From assembly GCA_035771175.1 (NCBI GenBank), contig CM069613.1, forward strand, positions 4,894,001-4,958,000: a stretch of 64,000 nt of DNA, written 5' to 3'. The number at the start of each line of letters is the position of its first letter. Position 1 is the first letter of the stretch. Positions 1-9,871 of this stretch are shown here, piece after piece. The notes beneath the pieces were generated by a model that was given only the letters and a program-made list of their open reading frames with translations, was not told the origin of the DNA and did not search any database. The translations under genes were made by a program, and so were the position numbers. The stretch is from Paratinospora sagittata. Its lineage: Eukaryota > Streptophyta > Magnoliopsida > Ranunculales > Menispermaceae.

Positions 1-228
1 AGGAAGAGGTTGCGAGTTCGAACTTGGGGGAGGCCCTATATTATTCATGGGAGTGTGAATAATATGGATAAATGATCTCGGTGTCCGGCGTCCTTGTGTG
101 GCGTGGCTGGCCGAGATGGGACAATATTATGTGGTACTATGGCTAGGCGTTCGCCCCGAGGGAGTGCGCCCGCACCTGGGTAGGGGGCACGCTGTGCAAC
201 CCAGGGTATGACAAAAAGGCCTTATGTA
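1..228 (+). repeat. SINE-like repeat, copy 1
   Basis: Nearly the same sequence recurs at 432-655 in the same orientation. It starts with a Pol III B-box-like stretch (gagttcgaactt), followed by gggggaggccc and a shared body that ends near caacccagggt. The copy is cut by the window start, so any A box is missing. Likely a tRNA-derived SINE, or a degenerate repeat carrying a tRNA-like head. Confidence 0.5.
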
Positions 229-235
229 TAAAGAT

Positions 236-408
236 ACGGTGCAGCGCACTGCCGTACCACACAATATTGTCCTATCGGCCTGCCTCTGCAGTCACCGATT
301 ATTTGTCCACGTAGGGGGCCTCCCCCGGGATCGAACTCGAGACCTCCTCTCTAAGGAGTCTGAATTCGCATCCTAGGTAGCCACTGAACCATTGGCTCAA
401 TGGGTACT
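236..408 (-). repeat. SINE-like repeat in opposite orientation, with A and B boxes
   Basis: Read on the minus strand, this segment has an A-box-like tggttcagtgg about 50 nt before a B-box-like gagttcgatccc and then gggggaggccc. It later shares ggacaatattgtgtggtac with the two flanking plus-strand copies. It is therefore an inverted relative lodged between two direct copies. The tRNA-like head supports a Pol III-derived SINE. I saw no clear A-tail or target duplication. Confidence 0.5.
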
Positions 409-431
409 CAAGTTGCGAAATCTAACCTTAC

Positions 432-655
432 GAGGAAGAGGTTGCGAGTTCGAACTTGGGGGAGGCCCTATATTATTCATGGGAGTGTGAATAATATGAA
501 TAAATGATCTCGGTGACCGGTGTCCTTGTGTGGCGTGGCTGGCCGAAATGGGACAATATTATGGATCCATAATGGCTAGGCGTTCGCCACACGGCTGAGG
601 TCATGGTGGTGCGCCCGCACCTGGGTAGGAGCACGCTGTGCAACCCAAGGTGTGA
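432..655 (+). repeat. SINE-like repeat, copy 2
   Basis: This is a direct copy of 1-228 with scattered substitutions and one extra segment near 588-612. The B-box-like motif lies near 445-460. The open frame that crosses it on the minus strand is not a gene. Confidence 0.5.
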
Positions 656-3600
656 CATAAATATTCTAGAATTAATCAAACAATTTAATATATTCCTCAT
701 GGGGAAGGGATAGAAAATAAAATTCACAAACCCCTTCCTTTACATGTGTGTGATCTATAAGGATAAAAAACAAAAACAAAAAAAATGTTCTTTTGAACTC
801 CTTTGGTTTGTGCAATAAATCATGAGGTTGTTGAGTTTAATTAGGTAGCTACATGGTGAGCCATTCAATCAAATAAATAGTTAATTAATCACTTTAGAAG
901 TTATGATCATTAGAGAACAAATCCTATTTTCTTTAGAAAAGTAAAGCCAAATCCTTCATATTTTTCTTCCCTTATTTGAGAATATATATGTTGTAGTTTA
1001 ATATATTGGAAGCTGCGTCCATGTTCTCCCACTGATGAAATGACAAAAAAGTAACTTAAGAGTATTAAAAGCATGATTTTCTTAAGAGTAATAGGGAATG
1101 GCTATGAAACTTTTGAACTACACTTATTTCCTTTCTAGTGGGGAAAAGATAACGTGGCTGCTAAAATTACCCATCATTTACGTTCTGTCCATCCATCTAA
1201 ATTAAATTTTAAAGTGGGTTTTGAGAGTGAGTGAGTAAACAAAGAGTAAATTTTAAAGTGGGTTTTGAGAGTGAGTGAGTAAACAAAGAGTAAGTATTTT
1301 AACAGCCATCCAAAATAAAATGTTTTTCATTTGAGAAAAACAAAGACAAAGACATACATACAATAGAATACGACTAATAATTATAAACAATAATACATTG
1401 CGACTCTAGCACTGTATTATTGCTTGAGCTACATTTTTTGAGAAAAAAATTTTATGCTATCAAATTGGACATCAAAAGATGAAGTTAATCATTTTTAAAT
1501 TACACTTACAAAAGATCATCTTTCTAACATAATTGATATAGACAAAAAAGAATCTTCTTAAAAACTTAAGTAGCTAAGAGACAAGAAAGTAACCACTAAC
1601 GGCCCCAACAACGCGTTAAATACATATTAAAAGAAAATACTATTTTAACAACAAAAAAATATAATTATATCGTGTAACTACATATTTATAGTCATTATCA
1701 TTATACGCATTGAGATATGTAAAATACATAAATTTAATAATTAGAAAAATATTATTATATATGTAGTCTTTTTTTTTGTAATTAAAATAATACAAAAAAA
1801 AATTGTATCTTTTAAGTACAATATGATCTTGCTTGATAGTTAATCCAATTTTAGCATAAAAATATGTAAAATAAGATATTATTTAGTTATAATTATATCT
1901 GCTTGTATTTATCTATATATATATATTTAATTATTTATATCTCGAAGTTGGTCTTATCTAGTGGGTCACAAGCACGTTCGGAACCACCTCACGCACTGGC
2001 GTAGCATGTGCACATTGACAATGACATGCCACGTGGCAGGTCGACCAGTGCAATGCTTCCATCAGGATACATCAAATCAAAACTTAGGTGATATGATATT
2101 AAAACATTAATTATTTTAGATCTGTGGGCCCAAGTGTTACGTACGTTCGTAATTGGGTCCATTGGGTTGACATCTTTCATCAATTTTGAGAAAGGACAAC
2201 TCGTACGAAACGTCCCTCCATAAAATAATCAATAAATGTTTTCTTTTTTTTTTCAATACATACAAATATATTTGTATAGTGATTATATATATTAATGATC
2301 ATATCAACATTTTTTAAACTTGCCCATCAACATGAAATTGTCTATTATGAACAAAAAAATATCATGTCATGTGACATGTCCCTCCCTCTATATGGATGTA
2401 TAACAAAAGTTTATTATTTGGAGTACTTTTATTAGGAAAATTAATATTTCAGCTAGTTTCCATTATATATTTTTTTATTTTTTTATTTTTTATTTTCGAA
2501 AGAAAGCCATGATATGCTAATTAATAGGTCAATATCACAGTTGGTTGATATGTCTACCAATACCATTTTTATTTTTATTTTTATTTAAACTTATAACCAA
2601 GGCTTTAAGCTAAAATAACATTTTTATTTCCGTTCTTTCTTGGACATGAGATACAAGATATATATACATTAGCCCCACTACATATTATGTTGGAGGATTC
2701 AACTTCAAAAATTAGTTTCACATCGATTATGTATTATTTTAAACTAAGATACATAAAAAACTTCATCTCCTTATATTAACAAGAGACATTTTTAGTATGT
2801 AGGTCACGATTCCTTGGTAAAATACCTTTACCTCAGAAGAGGCGATCGGAACAGTTTAATTTTAATATTCAAGAGCATAACAAATTAATTACCTGATTTG
2901 TCCTACGAATTTGTTATTTATCCAAATAAACCTAATAATTTTTTATTATTTAAAAAAAATTCTATATTAGTGTGTTTTAGGTCCAAGAATTTATTAAATT
3001 GGACCTGCAAGTAAATAAAAAGAAAGGGTTGGTTGCAGTCAATTTATTTTGTTAGGTACTCACTTTATCAACATTTAATATCATTGCTGGAAAAATATTT
3101 GGCCCTTGATGTACAGGAACTTTGCATCTGATTCTTAGATTTTAAAGTGAAAATTAAGCATAAATTTGTTTATAATTAGGAAATCCAAAGCTATCAATAT
3201 ATTTTCTATGAGTCCATTAAAATATATATATTAGAGTAATGTTATAAATACGTTGGGTGTCAATACTATTTCTCGATGCTGGCACTTAATCTTTATTAGA
3301 TATTTTAAGAAAGTGCATATATTTAAAAATATTGTGTAATACACACGTATCCTCAAAATATAAAAATGAGTTGGATGCCAGCGGCGAAAAATAATGATGA
3401 CATTCAAACGCACATAAAGCATTTTTCTAATTTATATATATAAAGTCAACTCGGCAATATCCCTCCACTCATCCCAAAAATATTGTCAAAGTTAAAGATT
3501 ATAGAAGCAAGCAAGTTAAAGTAATTATGATGATATATACAAATATTGATGACTTTAGAGATTGGTTCATTCATCTTTTCATTTTAATTAGTTTACTAAA

Positions 3601-4632
3601 ATTCCCTCTAAATTGTAATAGAAATATTGTTTACTTTTATAAGACCTCTTTCATTATAAATGAATTTTTTTTCTTCAGTCATTCTCTTCAATAAAATACA
3701 TACTTGACATTTTTTATTTATTTTTTAAAGCTACTTGACAAAATCAGACATTAGACTATTATTCAATGATTTTAGTGTCATTAATTGTATTTCATCCAAT
3801 TTTCTATATAGTCAGTTTTAAATATTTCACTATCCTATTTTTATTATGATTAGTACCCGAAAAGTAGATTATAAATAGAGGTGCTTCAAATGCATTCCCG
3901 GTTATACTAATTATTCATACTCACACTATTTAGAATTAGAGGGTGTATTTATAATTAATATCAACGTTACTGTTACAAGCAGTGATATATGTTGTTTTTT
4001 GGGTGCCAAAAATAATACATGTGCTGCCACCTACTTTGAAAGGGAAACAGATCTTTGAAAGCTAAAGGACTAAACACAAAAATAAAAAATATAAAAAATA
4101 TATAATAATAATAATAATAATTTTAAATTCTTTGAGCAAATTAATTAAAAAAAGTCATTGATAAAATTAATACACATGCTTCATGGGCATGTGTATGTTC
4201 TCATTAAATAATTAAGAAATAGGGAAATATATTAAAAAATCCTATGGTGCAAAGGATTTGGTTGCCGTCAATTTCATGGGTTTGGTGTGGCAGTGATATC
4301 ATGCATATTCCTAGAATCCATTTTATCAACTATCTTTATTTGTTTCACCAAAAAAAAAACTATCTTCTTGTGTGGTTTGTAAAGCTTGTTCGGTGACTTA
4401 CTTGAATATTTCAAAAGATTTTTATTTTAAAAACGACATTGTAATAAACCTTTTATATATATATATATAACAAACCTTAGGTAAGGAAATGTGCACAATA
4501 TATGATAATTCAACAATTGAAAATTATCCAAATTCAAAATATGTAATATTGTTCTTTTTTTAAAAAATATACCAATTATCATTATTGTTAATATGTAAAA
4601 TTTCATTGCAGAATAGATTTTTATTTTTTGTG
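656..4632. other. Gene-poor AT-rich DNA
   Basis: I see no convincing coding sequence on either strand. The stretch holds homopolymer and TA-rich DNA, a 44-bp tandem duplication (listed separately), and at 2,690-2,830 a segment resembling the plant repeat type that begins tgttggaggattcaac, which may be an LTR or MITE fragment. Short open frames here are chance frames. Confidence 0.6.
1203..1290. repeat. 44-bp tandem duplication
   Basis: Two adjacent copies of a 44-bp unit beginning taaattttaaagtggg occupy 1203-1246 and 1247-1290. They are essentially identical, so the duplication is recent. Confidence 0.9.
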
Positions 4633-5148
4633 GGTCTGTTTGGCATGCGGGATATGATAAGATTATTTTTATAGAATTGAATTAGATTGAATAAGATAGA
4701 ATTGAAATAATTTTAATGTTATCCTATATTTGGTACAATATAAGATAGGATTAAAAACTATCATCTCATTAATTCTATCATCTCAAATTTCAACTCTAAT
4801 CAACCATAAAATATCTAGATTTGTTATAGAAAATATCCATAAATCAACTTGCAATTACCCTAAATTTAAAAAAAAAACACAAAACTAGGTTTTGATTTTT
4901 TATTTTGTTTTAAGAGAGAGAGAGAAGAAAGTACGAAGAACGAAGAAGAAAAGTGAAGAGTACCTGTGAACGCGCGAAGAGACAGAAAAGATTAATCTCA
5001 AGCTTTCGGTCGTCACTATTTTATCCTGTTAAAATGAGATAAAAAAGTTAAATAAGATTATTTTTTATCTTATCTAGCCTCGCAGCCAAATATAAAAATT
5101 GGATTAAAAATAGTCTTATCTTATTCTCTCTCGCACACCAAAAAGACC
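4633..5148. mobile_element. MITE with imperfect terminal inverted repeats
   Basis: The left end (ggtctgtttggcatgcg...ataagat) is matched by the reverse complement of the right end (ggtctttttggtgtgcg...ataaga). This gives a TIR of roughly 40 bp with several mismatches around a 516-bp AT-rich body with no coding capacity. The related copy at 6,527-6,985 supports a repeat family. The target duplication is not clear, so the superfamily (PIF/Harbinger-like or other) is unassigned. Confidence 0.65.
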
Positions 5149-5401
5149 TTATACAAATATAAAACTTTTAACAATGATTTTATTGTTGGAATCATAGAAA
5201 TAATATTAGAAACTAGCTTTAAGAACTTTTTGAATTCATAATCATTAATTAATTTATAAAATATCTTTTATCTTATAGTCAAGAAAAAAAATTATTTAAT
5301 ATAATTTAGAAGACTTATTACATACAATACTTAATTTTTGTATATTTTTTAATAAATATAACTATTATTTAGTTCTTAAAATATTTGACGTTCTTAATTG
5401 T

Positions 5402-6275
5402 GATACTGTTGGACCATCAGCTCGGCACGAATCGAGCTGGCAGACGGGTCCAAATCAAAATAGACAACACCTTGGTCCGACGACCAAGAAGAGCGGGAAA
5501 CATTAAATAACTGTAGCTCGGTCCACGCCGATCTAGCCATGAAGAGACCCGACGTAAATGTTCGGGATGTTCAATCACTAGTAGCTCGGATGTCGGCCAC
5601 CTCAGTTTAATAAGAAAACGAGGCCGAGATCGATCTTCAATGTAAATGTGTTCTAGTACAACTTAAAGAGGATTCCGAGATATGTATGATAGAAATGTAT
5701 ACGACAATTACAACAAATCATGAATAAACTACAATTTGTAACTTGAGAGGAGATCTACTTCATCTGGGATGGAGAAACTTATAATCCCGGAGTAAATGAA
5801 CTTGACAACTTATCTTGCCTACCATCAACCAATCAGGAATCGGCACGTGGCACATGCCTAATGAGTAACTAACCACTCCGTCCATAAGACCTCTCCTATA
5901 AATAGCACATTATTCCCTAAATCATGTACAAGATTTATTATTGAAACAAGCACTGACTTAAGCATCGGAGAATTTTTAGCCGACACCACACCAGTATTTC
6001 TTACGATAGCCTTTTTTCTTCCATTTATACTATTTTAGATTCCGGTAATTCACAATTCCAGGTTGGCTCGTCTACTCCACACAATAATAAATTTTGGTAT
6101 TGGTCAAATTATGCTACTACTCCTCGCAATTACTTCCATTCAAGGTTTCAAAGGTCTTTCCTCTAAGTCTACAATTAATTCTCTATATTTTATTTTATTT
6201 TCCTCTATTACTATTGAATAATGGACCAACCTCATACTCATAAGAAAACGGACAAAAAGGGGAAAGAACAGATAC
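5402..6275. mobile_element. Solo LTR with 5-bp target-site duplication
   Basis: The LTR runs from TGTTGG at 5407 to GAACA at 6270 (864 bp). It is flanked on both sides by the perfect pentamer gatac (5402-5406 and 6271-6275). It begins TG and ends CA, as LTRs do, and contains a promoter-like cctataaatagc near 5,894. No internal retrotransposon sequence lies beside it, so this is a solo LTR left by LTR-LTR recombination. TGTTGG termini suggest a Ty3/gypsy relative. Confidence 0.8.
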
Positions 6276-6526
6276 AATTAATATATGAACCAATACGTTA
6301 AAATAGGATGCGCATGGTTTGATTTTTTACTTTTCAAAATGAACCGAAATGGAACACGAAATTTTTTTTATTTTTTAATTTTAACCTGAAAAATATTGGT
6401 TTGGCTGATCATATTAGAATTAATTGATTTAACTGTGCATAGCTTTTTTAAGATCAATTGTAAAATGAAAGGGCCTGTATAGATAAAAATGTGTAAGTGC
6501 AAGTAAAGGAAAGATTAGTGTTATAA

Positions 6527-6985
6527 GGATTTGTTTGGCGTACAGAGTAAGATATGATAACATTAAATATAGTTTAAATATTATATTTGAATGTAAGTTT
6601 GGATGAGATAAAAATAATCCTACTCTTTTTATCTCCTTCTATTATTTTCGCTCCTGCATTCACACAAGCATCGCTCCCCTTCTTCTTCCTCATTCTTCCT
6701 TCTTACAAAAAAAAACAAGAAAAAAAATTCATGACGAAAAGGGTTTTGCGATCGCAAAAACCAGTGTGTTTTTTTATATGATTTGTTTTTTTTTTAATTT
6801 AATTAAAAAAATTAATTATTTTTTCTTTTAATCTCAAACATACTAAACATATAATGATTTTATTTTATATTGTATAAAACACAAGATCACTCTATTTTTA
6901 ATTCTATCATATCATATCTTATCATATTTAATCCAATCTAACCCATAAAAATAATTTTATTCTATCTCGTACACCAAACGAGTCT
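6527..6985. mobile_element. MITE, second copy of the 4.6-kb family
   Basis: The left end reads ggatttgtttggcgtac and the right end, reverse complemented, reads gactcgtttggtgtac. The subterminal ataagatatgataa/atcttatcatatt stretches also match the copy at 4,633-5,148. The copy is diverged and carries no gene; the small open frame inside it is by chance. Confidence 0.55.
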
Positions 6986-9100
6986 AAAAAAAAGAAATAA
7001 ACGTAATAAAAAGTAAAAGTCTTAAAAGTATATATATATATATAGTTGGGGAAGTGAAAGAAATAAATTAATAAATTAAAATGAAAAAAAAAAAAATATA
7101 TATATATATATATAAAGGGTATAGGATAAAGGTTAATTTAAGTTTGATCCATTTATTGTTTTTTTTATTCTAACTTTTATCGATTTTGACAAACCACAAA
7201 CCAAGTCGAACTTGTCAGCATGGAAAAAATCATATATCAAAGTTGAACCAAAACTATATAAAATACTCTATTAATTGAAAGTTTAATAATGCGTTTCCGT
7301 ATGTTCAACAAAATACGGCAAAGTCATATCCCGATCATGTTTTCCTCAATCATGCGTACAGTGGAAATTAACAAATAAATGTTGCAATTAAATTCTAAAC
7401 CACATATATATGTAGATGGTTACTTTACTAAAATATTGAAGATCTAAATTTATGGTTAATTCATATTATTTCAAGTCATGCAACATGCCCTTTTTCTAAA
7501 GGCATACAACATGCCATTTTGGCCAATAAGTTGATTATAGTCAGCATCATACGGTCATTGGTCACCCATAATTTAGGGGTTGGCATTAGACTGGCAAAGC
7601 AAAATTTGCCTTGTTAGCTTTATTTACTTAATTAGAAAGAGATAATCTGATCAGGTAGGCATAAATGAAGAAATGAACAATTAATTATATGGTATTTACC
7701 ATCGAATAACATGACGAAATGGTCAGAGCTTATAATCATAATTTATATATAAAAACCATGAATTTAAACCTCATCGTTAGGTGGGGGATGTGGCCTTTGC
7801 GTAGAAAAAAATTTCCCCACACCGTGGAGTACTATGTGGGGATATTTACACACCTCACCCCTCCCTGGGGCTTGCTCCTGAAGATAAGTCGATATCCGTA
7901 AGTTAGTTCGAATACCCAGGTTACCAAAAAAAAAAAAAGGAACAACTATGGTATTTATGTCTTGTTTCAATAAGTATATCTTTTTAAAATCAATTTATTC
8001 TTTTCATATTTTAGTTTTTAAATTTGGACAACTTTTTTTTTTTCAGTAATGTTTGTACAAAACTAGACATATAAATTTTTTTAGACAAATTCATTCAAAC
8101 AAAGATATGACCGTCGATATTGAAATTAATTCTGCTATAAAGACTATTTCATGAAATATATGTATCAAAATGCAAAGTTCTGTCTGGTTTTTTTTTTTGC
8201 CAACCCTAGCTGGCATAAACACATTCCAAACAGAGATATATAGTAACAATAATAATAACATGAACAAAAAAAAAAATGTACATTATGTTATAATAATTTT
8301 TTTAAAAATATATATATATATTAAATTGATTGGCCCATATTGATATTAGAATTTATGTATATTATATATTACGTACCATCCCTCTTCATTGTTACATATT
8401 TATATAATTGCATGCGTGTGTAATGTCTTCATTTAAATGAATTCCTTTGATAGATATGCGTGAACAAGCATATCTATCTTTTTTAAAGGAAGAAAATTAT
8501 ATGTAGAGATTGACTATGTTCTAAAACTCAAATAAAGTAAATTAAATAATTTAACTTAACTCATTTTTTCAACTATATAAGCGATGTGTACATTCATATT
8601 CACGTGATTAAGTAGATTCATCAGCTATTTTAGCATAATTTTCTTCTTTTATCACAGCTTAGGACTAGTTATATTTAAAAATATGCAACTATATTGGCAC
8701 TGCCCAATTAAATAAACAAAAATCTTATGAAACTGAGAATATTTAATATAAAACACATTAGAAATTTATGTCGTATTAGAACACTCAATGAATATAATTG
8801 TTAACAAAGAAAATATTAAATATATATATATATATTTTGAAGACCCATACGCTTTACAAGGAAGAGGAGAGAGAACGATCCTCTTCAAAGGTCGTAATTG
8901 GTCAAAGTTGGACAACTAAAAGCATGTACGGAATGAGTCGTGCTTTGAATATATATCTATTATTATATATAAAGTTAAACACTTGAAGCAAAGCATTGAA
9001 CGTGCCTACATATTTAATATTTGGAAAGTGTACACTAAATTAATATTTATCTGCAAATTAAAATTTGTTATAAAAATATATACAACTATTCAAAGAAAAT
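6986..9100. other. Gene-poor AT-rich DNA with a possible SINE fragment
   Basis: No gene is supported. At about 7,760-7,935 a more GC-balanced piece ends with a B-box-like agttcgaataccc and an A-run, consistent with a SINE or processed-RNA-derived fragment. The rest is TA-rich with several simple-sequence runs (for example 7,030-7,045, 7,090-7,115, 8,820-8,835). Confidence 0.5.
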
Positions 9101-9121
9101 AATTTAAATGGAAATTTTACT
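9101..9121. repeat. Left flanking direct repeat of the EPRV
   Basis: This 21-bp segment beginning aatttaaatg matches 16602-16622 at 20 of 21 positions. It reads as a target-site duplication or a shared microhomology at the integration junctions. Confidence 0.75.
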
Positions 9122-9278
9122 TCGTGGAACTAGGATTTTAAACACACTAGAAAGAGTCTTCTAGATTTGAAACACTAGGATTATCTTACAATACACTGAT
9201 TCTGGAAATGAAAACTACACTGGACTTTCTCTTACAAATATTATTTCACTCTTGGAGTTCTAAACAAACAAATGAACT

Positions 9279-9290
9279 CTTATTTATAGA
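9279..9290 (-). promoter_or_regulatory. 35S-like TATA box of the EPRV
   Basis: On the minus strand the sequence reads tctataaataag followed directly by agttcattt. This resembles the core of caulimovirid genomic-RNA promoters, and it sits just downstream of the last viral ORF where that promoter belongs. The transcript start is inferred about 25-30 nt further, with the first ~130 nt of leader before the left junction. A palindromic TGACGTCA lies about 360 bp upstream at 9643-9650. Confidence 0.65.
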
Positions 9291-9475
9291 TACATGACAC
9301 GAACTTAAGACTTCTTCAATCCCACGGACTTCAAACGGATTCAAATCCATGGACAGCTAGTAGTCATTGAGCTGGCTTGAAGATAAGCATCTTAGCTGGA
9401 AAGATAAGCACTCATAAAGCAGATGTGACAAAAGTAAATATTCTTCAACTTTTTACTGTACATAAAGTAAATACT

Positions 9476-9865
9476 TTATGATAGTTCGTCGTCTTCTGGA
9501 TCATGGGAGACAGTAGTGGGGACCATGGCGAAAGTGGATGTGCTTGCTGAGTCAGAAGATAAGGGAGAAACTGACATGATTGATGGACGGAAAGGTGATT
9601 GGAACGGATGCATAGTCATTGCAGTGGATGATGATGATGGCGTGACGTCATTGAGAAGTGGTTGGAGTTGTCGTTGAAACATGAGACGAGTTCGTCAGAG
9701 ACAATGGAGAACATACAGTCTTGTGCGAGGGGATGAAAAATACAGATCAATATTACTGATATGTTGGAGAATTCGTCGAGCATCATGAAAAAGGCGAAGA
9801 CGGAGAAGGCGAGCCTCTCGGAGGAAGAGATTGAGGTTATCGCGAAGATGAGTTTCATCAGCCAT
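9476..9865 (-). pseudogene. Broken small 3' ORF of the EPRV
   Basis: An ATG at 9865 opens a frame of about 130 codons that runs to a TAA at 9476-9478. An in-frame TGA at about 9683-9685 interrupts it after some 60 codons. The first part is Arg/Leu-rich; the second is Ser/Thr/Pro-rich and ends in an acidic tail. It begins only 6 nt after the preceding RT ORF ends. In other caulimovirids this position holds a transactivator/inclusion-body gene, but I see no recognisable similarity and do not assign a function. Confidence 0.5.
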
Positions 9866-9871
9866 GATTAA

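Noticed and set aside
473..727. 84-codon minus-strand open frame
   Set aside because: It crosses a SINE-like repeat and has no protein-like composition.
9122..9290. Possible LTR at the EPRV left end
   Set aside because: The only sequence repeated at the other end is the 21-bp flank; there is no LTR pair and no integrase.
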